Shown piece by piece: positions 8,302-16,249 of a stretch of 35,521 nt of DNA (position 1 is the first letter of the stretch; each line of letters begins with the position of its first letter). The stretch is from CAZXCQ01 sp964639275 (lineage in GTDB: Bacteria > Desulfobacterota > DSM-4660 > Desulfatiglandales > Desulfatiglandaceae). The notes beneath the pieces were generated by a model, which made no database searches, had not been told where the DNA came from, and was given only the letters and a program-made list of their open reading frames with translations. The stretch is from assembly GCA_964639275.1 (NCBI GenBank), contig CAZXCQ010000022.1:1-35521 (forward strand). Reading direction: 5' to 3'. Both the position numbers and the translations under genes were made by a program.

Positions 8302-9013
8302 AGTCCGATTCGACCTTCTTTACCACCACGAGGTCTTCATCCCGGAAGGCCTTGAGGGCAAACTCATAGATGTCGCGCTGTAGACACAAGACAGGGTCTT
8401 CAGCCGGAAATTCAGGCCTCAGGCTACGGAGGAATTTCTGGGCCGTCTCATGAAACACGATTCCCCGAAGGGCCTCATTATGATCGTAGTCTCCATCGCC
8501 CAGGAGATGTGCCACATAGCGGGCGCACCACTCATCCTCGGGCGCCTTCTCCACAAGCTGAACACCCATACCGACAATGCTGACCCGCCCGGGTGATCTG
8601 GAAAGGATATATCGGGCTGTGGCCTTTGCCACGCCGTAGCTTACCAACAGGACTTCATCGGCCACATCCAGGGCAGCGAGCGCGCCCTGGACACCTGAAG
8701 ATGTCCGCTGGACCACGGTCTTGCCCTGAAAAAACCCCGGTGCCTGGCCCAGGATCTGGCTGGGGGAATTCCCCAGGTCAAAACCCTCGATGGGTAGCCC
8801 ATCGACTTCACCGATCAGGATCAGGGCCGGGTCTCGCTCTTTTAATTGGAAGGCCTCCTCAGGGGTGGCCACCAGGATAGAGTGTTTGATGCCCAGGGAA
8901 AAAAGAAAGGATGTGCACGTAAAGGCGCGGAACACATCCACAATAACCGCGATCCCCGTAGCGGCCTGTGCCCCTGCCAACAGACTGTCACAAGTTACCT
9001 TCATTTTCGTCAC
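8288..9013 (-). CDS. comB: 2-phosphosulfolactate phosphatase family protein (ComB-like)
   Basis: About 241 residues with the ComB fold signatures: VIVDVFRAFT near the N-terminus, LIGEVDGLPIEGFDLGNSP in the middle, and KTVVQRTSSGVQGALA. ComB hydrolyses (R)-2-phospho-3-sulfolactate to sulfolactate. In methanogens this serves coenzyme M synthesis; bacterial homologues are widespread and mostly uncharacterised. I chose the GTG at 9013, 10 bases after GAGGGAG. The ATG at 9004 is the alternative and fits the family start; an upstream GTG at 9055 is also open but adds unconserved residues. It lies 97 bases after the BKACE gene on the same strand, with a hairpin between. The nearby HpsN-like dehydrogenase also points to C3 sulfonates, but no sulfolactate lyase is present in the window. 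Confidence 0.8.
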   Translation of the reverse strand: MTKMKVTCDSLLAGAQAATGIAVIVDVFRAFTCTSFLFSLGIKHSILVATPEEAFQLKERDPALILIGEVDGLPIEGFDLGNSPSQILGQAPGFFQGKTVVQRTSSGVQGALAALDVADEVLLVSYGVAKATARYILSRSPGRVSIVGMGVQLVEKAPEDEWCARYVAHLLGDGDYDHNEALRGIVFHETAQKFLRSLRPEFPAEDPVLCLQRDIYEFALKAFRDEDLVVVKKVESDSREP

Positions 9014-9075
9014 GAATCGTTTGCTCCCTCTAGCTGTCTCTCCAGCCTCTGGCACGCTGGATCCGGTATCGCGAA

Positions 9076-9094
9076 ATCACGCTTCCCGCGTGAT
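9076..9094 (-). other. Perfect 7-bp hairpin between the BKACE and comB genes
   Basis: ATCACGC-TTCCC-GCGTGAT forms a 7-bp stem with a 5-base loop in the 97-base gap between the two leftward genes. There is no following T tract. It may attenuate or process the transcript so that BKACE and ComB are made in unequal amounts. Confidence 0.4.
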
Positions 9095-9110
9095 CTGAGG
9101 CGAAGCTTCA

Positions 9111-10046
9111 CTAGAACCTGGTCTGGTCTCTCCCCTTGAGCTTTAGCGTCTGGCGGGTCTCATCCGGGGTCGCGACCTCCATACTCAGCTCGTCGAGCAG
9201 GTGCCGAATCTTCCGGACGCTCTCCTCGTTGGATTTGACCAGTTGGCCTTTTCTGAGCCAGATGTTATCTTCCATCCCCACACGGACATTCCCGCCCATG
9301 ATGGCATTGACCGTCCCGAGCGCAAACTGATGGCGCCCCACCGGGAGGACCGAGCATACATAGTCGTCTCCAAACAGCTTGTCGGCCGTGTTTTTCATGT
9401 GGACGAGGTTCTCCACACTCGGCTGAATCGCGCCCAGGATGCCCAGAATGAGCTGGATGTAGAAGGGCCTTTCGACCAGTCCCTTATCTACAAAATGGGC
9501 CAGATTGTAAAGGTGGCCAACATCGTAACACTCCATCTCGGGCTTGGTCCCGTTATCGCGAAAGGTCTTGAAAAAGATCTCCATGCTATAAAAGGTGTTG
9601 GGAAAGATAAAGTCCCTGGTCATCTCCAGGTACTCTCTTTCCCACTCAAACTTGAATTCGGAATAACGCTCCAACAGCGGAAACAGTCCGAAGTTAAAGG
9701 AACCCATATTCATGCTGGCAAGCTCCGGCTGAAACTCTGCGACCACCTTTATTCTCTCCTCGGCGGTCATCCCCAGGCCCGCACCGGTGGTCGGGCACAG
9801 GATCACATCAGAGCGCCGGTGGATTTCAGAGCAATACTCTCTGACGAGCCCGAGATCCGTTGTCGGTTGCCCTGTTTCAGGGTTTCGCGCATGAAGGTGA
9901 ACGATGGCTGCGCCGGCGTTTGCGGCCTTTACGGCGTCATCAGCGATCTCTTTTGGTGTAATGGGGAGATGGGGCGACTGGGTGGGGATATGGATCGAAC
10001 CGGTGATCGCACAATTAATAATCACCTTACTTTGCTTCATGGCCAT
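9111..10046 (-). CDS. Beta-keto acid cleavage enzyme (BKACE, DUF849 family)
   Basis: A 311-residue TIM-barrel protein of the 3-keto-5-aminohexanoate cleavage (Kce) family. Residues 45-54 read GAAIVHLHAR, with His50 and His52 as the metal ligands typical of the family; LPITPKEIADDAV precedes and VRVGMEDNIWL is the conserved late motif. Characterised members condense a beta-keto acid with acetyl-CoA and split it into acetoacetate and a new CoA ester, using Zn2+. The substrate varies widely and cannot be read here. AGGAGG lies 7 bases before the ATG. It is the first gene of a leftward pair with comB and is divergent from an NDP-forming acyl-CoA synthetase subunit, which could recover energy from the CoA ester formed. 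Length is normal for the family. Confidence 0.9.
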   Translation of the reverse strand: MAMKQSKVIINCAITGSIHIPTQSPHLPITPKEIADDAVKAANAGAAIVHLHARNPETGQPTTDLGLVREYCSEIHRRSDVILCPTTGAGLGMTAEERIKVVAEFQPELASMNMGSFNFGLFPLLERYSEFKFEWEREYLEMTRDFIFPNTFYSMEIFFKTFRDNGTKPEMECYDVGHLYNLAHFVDKGLVERPFYIQLILGILGAIQPSVENLVHMKNTADKLFGDDYVCSVLPVGRHQFALGTVNAIMGGNVRVGMEDNIWLRKGQLVKSNEESVRKIRHLLDELSMEVATPDETRQTLKLKGRDQTRF

Positions 10047-10327
10047 GGTCTTCCTCCTTTGTTCAATATTTGTTTTGGTTTTTGTCTTATGTGCCGCATC
10101 TCTTGTCCTGCTCGTCCTGACGCAAACTCCACAATCCGACGGGGCAGCTTGAAACGGCGATATAAGGCTGCCGGAGGGATGATGATAGGGCTTTCCCCTC
10201 TTTTTGAGGTGTTGCTTTCCAATCTTCTGAGCAAATTGAAGGGAGGCTGAGCGACACCCTAAGTTGGGTCGATCCGGTTAAAGCCAGAGATGATTTCACT
10301 ACGCAGTCCCTATCAAAAAACGGCGTG

Positions 10328-10356
10328 ATACTATTAGTGCCCTCTTGATAAGTCAA
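10328..10356 (-). promoter_or_regulatory. Candidate sigma70 promoter for the BKACE-comB unit
   Basis: On the minus strand TTGACT (10356-10351), a 17-base spacer and TAGTAT (10333-10328). This matches the -35/-10 consensus at 5 of 6 and 4 of 6 positions. Transcription would begin near 10321 and leave a leader of about 275 bases. A short dyad overlaps the -35. Confidence 0.4.
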
Positions 10357-10426
10357 GGACAAATCCGGACTCAGGCGATGGATATCCAAGATTAGGCTTG
10401 TCGATCTTTTCGCTTTTGTGTTAATT

Positions 10427-10441
10427 TGGCGAGCCTCTTGC
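10427..10441 (+). promoter_or_regulatory. Candidate sigma54 (-24/-12) promoter
   Basis: TGGCGAGCCTCTTGC keeps the invariant GG and GC with exactly 10 bases between them and the TTGC block of the sigma54 consensus TGGCACG-N4-TTGC. It differs at two positions in the -24 block. It lies 80 bases upstream of the acyl-CoA synthetase start and points toward it. No sigma54 activator gene is in the window. Confidence 0.35.
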
Positions 10442-10520
10442 GGTTTGCTGGCAAAGGTCATTTGTTGGGGTGCCGGGTTTTTTCTGAGCCTTTCGAGGCA
10501 CACAATGGAAAGGAGTTGTC

Positions 10521-11915
10521 ATGGCTGATCATTTACGGAGATTTTTTGAACCCAAGAGCATTGTTGTCATCGGGGCATCAGCAACCCCCCATAAACCCGG
10601 TAACGATGTGCTTCGCAATATCCTGGCTAATGGGTATTCCGGGAGACTTTATCTTGTCAACCCAAAGGGTGGGAAGATCTTTGGGATGGAGGTCCATAGA
10701 TCCATCCAGGAACTCCCTGAGGGGATCGACCTTGCCGTGATTATTCTCCCGGCCAGGGCAAACCCGCAGGCCATTAGGGAATCTGCGGCCAAAGGGATCA
10801 GGGCGATTGTGCTTGCGGCAGGTGGTTTTTCAGAGGTCGATGAAGAGGGAGAGGAGTTGCAAGAGGACCTCCTAAGAGTGATTGCCAAGACCGGTGTTCG
10901 AGTGATTGGCCCCAACACCTCTGGTCACACATCCACGCCACACCATTTTACTTCGAGCTTCTTTCCGCTGGGAAAGATCCCCAGGGGAGATATCTCATTT
11001 CTCGCCCAGACAGGGAATTTCGCCACCCACACCATGCGCTATATCATAACGGCCGAAAACTTTGGTGTGGCCAGGGTCGTGGGGCTTGGTAACAAGGCCG
11101 ACCTGGATGAGTGTGATATCCTTGAATACCTTGGGGAGGATCAGGAGACCAGGGCCATATGTGTCTATTTGGAGAGCTTTAAGAGGCCTAGACGCTTTCT
11201 TGAAATCGCACGCCGGGTGACGCGAAAAAAACCGATCATCTTTTTGAAAGGGGGGAGCACTCTGGAGGGTGCTCAGGCTGCCGTCGCCCACACAGCGGCG
11301 CTTGCATCCGATGATCGGATCATACAAGGGGCCATGAGACAGGCAGGCATTGTGAGTGTCAGCAACTATTCGCACCTCTTCCTCGCCGCAAAGGCCATGT
11401 CATTTATGCCCCTACCCAGGGGAAACCGGGTCAGTTTTCTGGCCCCTTCCGGGGCCATGCTTGTGGTCTTGACCGATCTTTGCCGGGGTCGGCTGGGTCT
11501 GGAGGTCCCTCTTATCGAAGAGAAGACCCGGCAGAGATTGCAGGAGATCAGCCCGCCCTTTATTCGGATGCGTAACCCTGTGGACATCTGGGCCTCGGCA
11601 ACGGTGCACGGGGTCGAATTCGGTTACCGAGAGGGGATGGAGGCCGTGCTCAAGGATCCCAATGTGGACGCAGTCGTGCCCATACTCTTGCTCACCACAG
11701 ACACCGGTGTGCCCCCTCTCGACTTTATTGTGGAACTGGCCGGTAAATACCCTGAAAAACCGATCTACGTGACATTTAGTGGCGATAAGGAGCACATGGA
11801 AGCGGCCAAGGCATTCCTTGAGCCAAAAAAGGTCCCTACCTTTCCACTGATCGAGGAGCCCTTTGAGATCCTCTCCATCCTGGCCCACTGCCGCGAGGCC
11901 ATGAAGAGACAATAG
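10521..11915 (+). CDS. NDP-forming acyl-CoA synthetase, alpha-type subunit
   Basis: 464 residues: an N-terminal CoA-binding Rossmann domain (SIVVIGASATPHKPGND, LYLVNPKGG), then two succinyl-CoA-ligase-like domains. VAHTAALAS places a His at residue 257, where the ADP-forming acetyl-CoA synthetase alpha chain has its phosphorylated His; the usual SHTG reads AHTA. The length fits a separate alpha chain. The ATP-grasp beta chain, needed for ATP formation, is not in this window. The enzyme class converts acyl-CoA + ADP + Pi to acid + ATP + CoA. AAGGAG precedes the ATG. It starts a rightward unit ahead of the C_GCAxxG_C_C and HisD-like genes and is divergent from BKACE, so it may use the CoA ester made there (inference). 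Confidence 0.88.
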   Translation: MADHLRRFFEPKSIVVIGASATPHKPGNDVLRNILANGYSGRLYLVNPKGGKIFGMEVHRSIQELPEGIDLAVIILPARANPQAIRESAAKGIRAIVLAAGGFSEVDEEGEELQEDLLRVIAKTGVRVIGPNTSGHTSTPHHFTSSFFPLGKIPRGDISFLAQTGNFATHTMRYIITAENFGVARVVGLGNKADLDECDILEYLGEDQETRAICVYLESFKRPRRFLEIARRVTRKKPIIFLKGGSTLEGAQAAVAHTAALASDDRIIQGAMRQAGIVSVSNYSHLFLAAKAMSFMPLPRGNRVSFLAPSGAMLVVLTDLCRGRLGLEVPLIEEKTRQRLQEISPPFIRMRNPVDIWASATVHGVEFGYREGMEAVLKDPNVDAVVPILLLTTDTGVPPLDFIVELAGKYPEKPIYVTFSGDKEHMEAAKAFLEPKKVPTFPLIEEPFEILSILAHCREAMKRQ

Positions 11916-12048
11916 ACGGGTTTTATCGGCATGTGCCAACAGGCTTGAACAGGAAAGAGGCCGTGTGCCTGCTGCATTCATTGACCCCTGACAATAGGCT
12001 GTGCTAGAGAATAGCCTGCCAAACAGAGATGATTTGAAAGGAGAAAGA

Positions 12049-12600
12049 ATGGTTGATAAGGCGAATGAGATTCTTGATCAGGTAGAAGGGAGGGCGTTTG
12101 CCTACGAAAGGGACTACCATGGGTGTTGTCAGTCTGCCCTGGCCGCCCTACAGGACGTTTTTGGTATGAGAGATGACTCCCTGTTTCAGGCGGCGAGCGG
12201 CCTGGGGGGTGGCATAGGGCTGACCGCGGAGACCTGCTGCGGGGGCCTGACCGCTGGATGCCTCTTTCTCAGTCGGCTTTGCGGCCGAAAAAGGGAACCG
12301 GACGGGTCCTTCGGGGACAAGGAAAATCGCCGGTTCAAGGCCTACAAATACTGTCAGCTCTTGGCCGAACGCTTTTTTGACGAATATGATGGATGCAACT
12401 GCTTTGAGATTCAAAAAGTCAAGCTGGATGGGAATTCTTATGTGCTGGCTGAATCAGATCAGTTTCAGGAATTCATCGACAAGGGCGCACACAGCCATAT
12501 CTGTCCTGAAGTCGTCGGTAAGGCCGCACGTTGGGCCGCGGAAATCGTCCTCGACAACCTGGAAGGTCTGGGTCTGGCCGACAAGATTCGTCGTGATTGA
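12049..12600 (+). CDS. C_GCAxxG_C_C family (probable redox) protein
   Basis: 183 residues from the ATG at 12049, which follows AAAGGAG at 6 bases; an in-frame GTG at 12001 is possible but has no such site. The family pattern is visible: Cys pair in YHGCCQSALAAL, Gly-rich GLGGGIGLTAETCCGGL with the paired Cys, and late Cys residues in DGCNCFEIQKV and HSHICPEVVGKA. These proteins are typical of anaerobes and thought to bind a metal or electron-transfer cofactor through the conserved Cys; no reaction is established. It ends 35 bases before the HisD-like gene and probably shares its transcript, so it might be an electron-transfer or assembly partner for one of the neighbouring enzymes. Confidence 0.75.
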   Translation: MVDKANEILDQVEGRAFAYERDYHGCCQSALAALQDVFGMRDDSLFQAASGLGGGIGLTAETCCGGLTAGCLFLSRLCGRKREPDGSFGDKENRRFKAYKYCQLLAERFFDEYDGCNCFEIQKVKLDGNSYVLAESDQFQEFIDKGAHSHICPEVVGKAARWAAEIVLDNLEGLGLADKIRRD

Positions 12601-12635
12601 TACGATTTATAAAATAATCGCTGAGGGAGGATCAT

Positions 12636-13907
12636 ATGGCAACCTATCTCAAGAGGGCCGAGGAAAGGCCTGAGCAAGACATTCGTGCCGTCTCTGACAC
12701 TGTCCGTGAAGTCCTGGAGAAGGTCCGGCACGAAGGAGAGGCCGCAGTCCGCTATTATTCAAAAAAGTTCGACAACTGGGACCCCCCGAGTTTTAGGGTT
12801 TCTCAGGATGAAATCGACAAGGCCCGTCAGGGCCTCTCTACCTTGCAGCGGGAAGATATCGATTTCTGTCAGGCACAAATCCGGAATTTTGCCCAAAAGC
12901 AGCGGGAGGTCATTGTTGGCTTTGAGGCGGAGACCCTGCCGGGGATACACCTGGGGCAAAAGGTCATCCCGGTACAGGCAAGCGGTTCTTATACCCCGGG
13001 AGGTCGATATCCCATGCTCGCATCGGCCCATATGACTATCATCACCCCAAAGGTGGCGGGGGTAAGCCGGGTGGTCGCCTCCACCCCTCCCACAAAAGGG
13101 GAAGGGATTCACCCGGCCACGCTTTACTCGATGGCCGCTGCGGGTGCCGATGAGATCTTCTGTATGGGAGGGGTGCAGGCACTGGCCGCCATGGCCTACG
13201 GTATGGAAGGTCTCCAACCGGTGGACATGATTGTCGGGGCTGGCAATGTCTATGTGGCAGAGGCCAAACGCCAGCTCTTTGGCAAGGTGGGGATAGACCT
13301 CCTGGCAGGACCGACCGAGATACTCGTCCTCATCGACGAGACCGCAGATCCTTACATCGTTGCCGCAGACATCCTCGGACAGGCCGAACACGACCCCAAT
13401 TCTCGCCAGGCCCTTGTCTCGTTGTCCAGGGATATGGCTGAAAAGACCATGGTGGAGGTGGACGAGCAGTTAAAGACCCTTCCCACCCGCGAGGTGGCAG
13501 CGGTCTCATGGCAAAAAAATGGCGAGGTCATCCTGGTTGACTCACCCGATGAGGCCGTTCAAGTCTGTGACACCTGGGCACCGGAGCACCTCGAGGTCCA
13601 GACCAGGGACTGGCGATACTATCTGGACAATCTCCGCAACTATGGGTCACTCTTTCTCGGAGAAGAGACGACCGTGGCCTATGGGGACAAGTCCATAGGA
13701 ACCAATCATGTCCTGCCAACCATGGAGGCGGCCAGGTATACGGGTGGCCTCTATGTGGGTAAGTTCCTAAAGGTTGTCACCTATCAGTACGCCACCCGGG
13801 AGGCCTCGGTCAGGCTGGCCGCTATCTGCGAACGCGCGTGTAACTATGAAAACATGCTTGCCCATGGGATCAGTTGTAAGGTTCGGGTGGAGAAGCATGG
13901 AAAATAG
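12636..13907 (+). CDS. Histidinol dehydrogenase family enzyme, HpsN-like (probable sulfopropanediol or related alcohol dehydrogenase)
   Basis: 423 residues with the HisD fold and catalytic set: Gln and His zinc ligands in GQAEHDPNS, the Glu-His pair in WAPEHLEVQ, Asp in YGDKSIGTNHVLPT, and a last Glu/His in YENMLAHGISCKVR. No other his gene is near. Several stretches (GSYTPGGRYPMLASAHMT, NVYVAEAKRQLFGKVGIDL, ARYTGGLYVGKFLKVVTYQ) and EN rather than EGL near the end resemble HpsN, the NAD+-dependent enzyme that oxidises (R)-2,3-dihydroxypropane-1-sulfonate to sulfolactate. With comB close by, a sulfonate role is plausible but unproven; a true HisD is the alternative. GAGGGAGG precedes the ATG. 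The gene ends a rightward unit. Confidence 0.8.
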   Translation: MATYLKRAEERPEQDIRAVSDTVREVLEKVRHEGEAAVRYYSKKFDNWDPPSFRVSQDEIDKARQGLSTLQREDIDFCQAQIRNFAQKQREVIVGFEAETLPGIHLGQKVIPVQASGSYTPGGRYPMLASAHMTIITPKVAGVSRVVASTPPTKGEGIHPATLYSMAAAGADEIFCMGGVQALAAMAYGMEGLQPVDMIVGAGNVYVAEAKRQLFGKVGIDLLAGPTEILVLIDETADPYIVAADILGQAEHDPNSRQALVSLSRDMAEKTMVEVDEQLKTLPTREVAAVSWQKNGEVILVDSPDEAVQVCDTWAPEHLEVQTRDWRYYLDNLRNYGSLFLGEETTVAYGDKSIGTNHVLPTMEAARYTGGLYVGKFLKVVTYQYATREASVRLAAICERACNYENMLAHGISCKVRVEKHGK

Positions 13908-13982
13908 AGCCCCGCAGGCGGATGCTACCTGGCTGCCCTTGCCTTTGGCCGGTAAGCCTGCTAATGTATCATCTGTAACACT

Positions 13983-14061
13983 TTAGCTTTTTGAAACCCG
14001 GGGAATGGGGATTCCGAACCCCCATTCCCCTGTCTGAGCCCCAATTTTGAAAAAAGCCAAA
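13983..14061 (+). repeat. Palindromic intergenic repeat, copy A (79 bp)
   Basis: The core is GGGGAATGGGG-ATTCCGAAC-CCCCATTCCCC, an 11-bp perfect stem. It is flanked on the left by TTAGCTTTTTGAAACCC and on the right by CCCCAATTTTGAAAAAAGCC, which are themselves loosely inverted (TTAGCTTT versus TTGGCTTT on the other strand). Related copies lie at 15985-16249 (opposite orientation, split) and 22898-22975. It sits just after the HisD-like gene and may also stop its transcription. Confidence 0.75.
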
Positions 14062-14178
14062 ATGATAGCATCATCCCAATAAACGGATTCACATACCGAG
14101 GACTCCCTGCCCGAGAGAGGAAGATCGCCCGGTAACCCGCACAGGGCTCGACTGTGCCTGAGGTAAACAAAAGCCAAG

Positions 14179-15294
14179 ATGCCAGGTCTTGACCCCACTT
14201 CCAAACGCAACGGGATCGAACTGGATCGCATCGTGAATCAGATACTTCAGAACTGCTGTATCTGCGATTCCCGCCATGCCGGTCTCTATTCGGTCTGTGG
14301 GCTGGCCCTCAGGCTGCGTGATCTTTATAAGTGGGAAAACGGGCTCGATCCGTGGATAGAAAAGGATTCCTCCGAGATCCTGGAATGGATCGGTAACAAA
14401 GAGGAAGAGTGGGACAGAATGGCATCAGAGGATTTTGTTGAAATAACGATTCTGGGCACCCCCTACGGTGCGTTCGATGCCCCGGGTATCAACGCGGTCC
14501 TTGAACCTCACGGCCTCTTTTACGGGGCAGGCTATGCGTATGGTGCGCGACCCACCTTTTTTCTCGCCACCCTGGAAGACAAAAAAGAGATAGAGGGATG
14601 CCCTGTATATATCCTCGGTCGGGAGCTGGCCCGCGACCTGCTAACCCTGCCTGCCTTATCTCAAGACGACTCCATATTTATCCGAAAGGAATCCGCCAGG
14701 CTTTTTTTGTGGAACCAGATGTTTTTTCTCAAGAAATCGGGGAGAGATGCCCTCAGGTTTGCCTTGGAAAACTGCGGGGTCAAGGGTCAGGACCTGGGAG
14801 AGTTGCGCCAAAATCTTACCCGGATCTCCGAAGGCGAGATTGAAACCTACATATACCATGAAATTGGGGGGATTAAGGACCCCGTTTTTGACCCGGATAC
14901 ATGGCGGGAGATTATTGCTGCCTTTCCTCACACACCCATAGAACTCCTTGCCCGAACCGTAAAGGACCTCCTTGCCGACACGAACGAATACGGTACGCTT
15001 CGACACATTACAAGGGCACGCAAGACAACCTCCCTGGGACTTTATGTGGCCTTTCTTGATGGGTTGAGAAAAGAGCTCTCCGCTGACTTGATAGAGGCCT
15101 TCAGGCACTTTACTCGGACACGCAACTGGCAGTCCATCGAACAGGCTATCGCTGAGTGCTTTAAGACTGCCAGCTACTATGCCGATGCAATCTCAGGGAT
15201 CTACCAAGAAGGAAAAGAAAAAAACGATACCAGGTGGGCGCAAAGCGAGATCCAGAACCGCCTCTTGCGGCCCCTGGGCATAACCCCTTCCTAA
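14179..15294 (+). CDS. Conserved protein of unknown function, Sfum_1244-like
   Basis: 371 residues, soluble, no signal peptide or membrane segment. The N-terminus has a Cys-rich start (QNCCICDSRHAGLYSVCG) followed by LALRLRDLYKWENGLDPW, which I recall as typical of a protein family of sulfate-reducing and syntrophic deltaproteobacteria called Sfum_1244; that recollection is not verified. The middle (EITILGTPYGAFDAPGIN, GLFYGAGYAYGARPTFFLA) is well ordered and enzyme-like but matches no motif I know. No strong ribosome-binding site precedes the ATG at 14179, so the start is uncertain. Its stop overlaps the stop of the convergent LUD gene by 4 bases. The neighbours are iron-sulfur/redox genes. 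Confidence 0.75.
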   Translation: MPGLDPTSKRNGIELDRIVNQILQNCCICDSRHAGLYSVCGLALRLRDLYKWENGLDPWIEKDSSEILEWIGNKEEEWDRMASEDFVEITILGTPYGAFDAPGINAVLEPHGLFYGAGYAYGARPTFFLATLEDKKEIEGCPVYILGRELARDLLTLPALSQDDSIFIRKESARLFLWNQMFFLKKSGRDALRFALENCGVKGQDLGELRQNLTRISEGEIETYIYHEIGGIKDPVFDPDTWREIIAAFPHTPIELLARTVKDLLADTNEYGTLRHITRARKTTSLGLYVAFLDGLRKELSADLIEAFRHFTRTRNWQSIEQAIAECFKTASYYADAISGIYQEGKEKNDTRWAQSEIQNRLLRPLGITPS

Positions 15295-15944
15295 AGCCCA
15301 AGATCCTGGTTTATCAGGATGATCTTTATCCTCCCCTTGGGAAAACACTTCTCGGTGATGGCCCACGTGTTACAGATGCGCTGAGGGCTGTTGCATTCGT
15401 CACAAAAAGAGGTCTTGACGCACGGTGTCTTCATATCCAGCCGCATGGCATTGGTGGGGGCCGCATAGCCCTTGATTCGTCCCATGGCCTCTTCGAGGTC
15501 CGGAACGATCTTGTTCCGTCCCACCAGGATTATCACAGATTTGGGACCAAAGGTGATGCCGCCTATCCGGTTTCCGGTCATGTCCAGGTTGACGAGTTGG
15601 CCGGACTCTGTGACAGCGTTTGTTCCGGTAATAAACAGGTCCACGAGTAGTGACTGCCTTCGCCGCTCCAGCATCTCTTCACGAGGAATACTCCTGTCAA
15701 ACGTATCGAGGATCTCAAAGTTCGAATCCCCTTTGATGGCCTCGTGGATACCCGTGGCCACTAATGTCATGGAGCCCCCCCACGACACCGTCTTGGGCGC
15801 TATCTTTGGAAGGATCTCTTCCATTGCAATCCTCTTGGCCTCTGCGGTATTTTCTGCCAGAAATACCTCGAAATTGTTGGCCTCCAATTCATTTTTCAAA
15901 TCGGCCAAACGGGCCTGCCAGTAATGCTCAATCGGTTTTTCCAT
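15291..15944 (-). CDS. LUD-domain (lactate utilization, LutC-like) protein
   Basis: 217 residues. The LUD/DUF162 core is seen as VSWGGSMTLVATGIHEAI (54-71), LFITGTNAVTESGQLVNLD (103-121) and GGITFGPKSVIILVGRNKIV (128-147). After it comes a Cys cluster (Cys175, 181, 184, 191, 200; TPCVKTSFCDEC then RIC), which could bind a metal or Fe-S centre. LutC-type proteins work with LutA/LutB in lactate oxidation, but this short stand-alone form without lutAB nearby is common in anaerobes and has no assigned reaction. Its stop overlaps that of the convergent unknown gene; upstream of its start is the split palindromic repeat. Confidence 0.85.
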   Translation of the reverse strand: MEKPIEHYWQARLADLKNELEANNFEVFLAENTAEAKRIAMEEILPKIAPKTVSWGGSMTLVATGIHEAIKGDSNFEILDTFDRSIPREEMLERRRQSLLVDLFITGTNAVTESGQLVNLDMTGNRIGGITFGPKSVIILVGRNKIVPDLEEAMGRIKGYAAPTNAMRLDMKTPCVKTSFCDECNSPQRICNTWAITEKCFPKGRIKIILINQDLGL

Positions 15945-15984
15945 GTCTTACTCCTTCACTTTTGGTTTTTTGGTTTCGTATTAG

Positions 15985-16249
15985 TTTAGCCTTCTTCAAA
16001 ATTGGTACCTGGGCAGGGGAATGGGGGTTCCGTTTTGAAGGGTGTATCCCTGCCTGAGGCAGACAAGCCTGTCTGAGACCGTTAGAGAGCGTTAAGAAAT
16101 CACGGAGATCGACACCGCCAAAAACCATAAGACCTTTCCTGAAGTACTGCCCCCTATTTTTTCCTATGGTGCGTGATTTCTTTACGCTCTCTTATGGGTG
16201 AGTTATACGCCCGAAAAAGGGAATCCCCATTCCCCGGGGTTTAAAAAGG
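15985..16249 (-). repeat. Palindromic intergenic repeat, copy B, split by a 188-bp insertion
   Basis: Read on the minus strand, 16249-16220 gives CCTTTTTAAACCCCGGGG and AATGGGGATTCC, the left arm of copy A. 16031-15985 gives GGAACCCCCATTCCCC and CCAATTTTGAAGAAGGCTAA, its right arm. In copies A and C the arms are adjacent; here 188 bp (16032-16219) separates them at the apex of the hairpin. The insert contains a second, unrelated inverted repeat (16084-16192). Confidence 0.7.
16084..16192. repeat. Inverted-repeat element nested in repeat copy B (MITE-like)
   Basis: AGAGAGCGTTAAGAAATCACG (positions 16084-16104) and CGTGATTTCTTTACGCTCTCT (16172-16192) are 21-bp inverted repeats with one mismatch, enclosing 67 bp with a further CCATA/TATGG pair. 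There is no coding capacity. The length and long terminal repeats suggest a small non-autonomous transposable element or a long structured RNA hairpin. Confidence 0.6.

Larger units (their letters stand above)
10047..10520. other. Divergent regulatory region between the BKACE and acyl-CoA synthetase genes
   Basis: 474 bases with no convincing gene; the minus-strand frame that crosses it has no ribosome-binding site and no family features. It holds candidate promoters for both directions (listed separately) and a CTTGA-TAAG-TCAAG dyad at 10344-10357 overlapping the -35 of the leftward promoter, which could be an operator. Confidence 0.5.

Noticed and set aside
9201..10250. Long plus-strand open frame (349 codons) antisense to the BKACE gene
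   Set aside because: Its translation has no family motifs and mirrors the codon pattern of the BKACE gene, which shows complete family features and a good ribosome-binding site.
12636..13907. Straight annotation of this gene as histidine-biosynthetic hisD
   Set aside because: Catalytic residues fit, but no other his gene is present and the C-terminal motif and other stretches look closer to HpsN; kept as family-level call.
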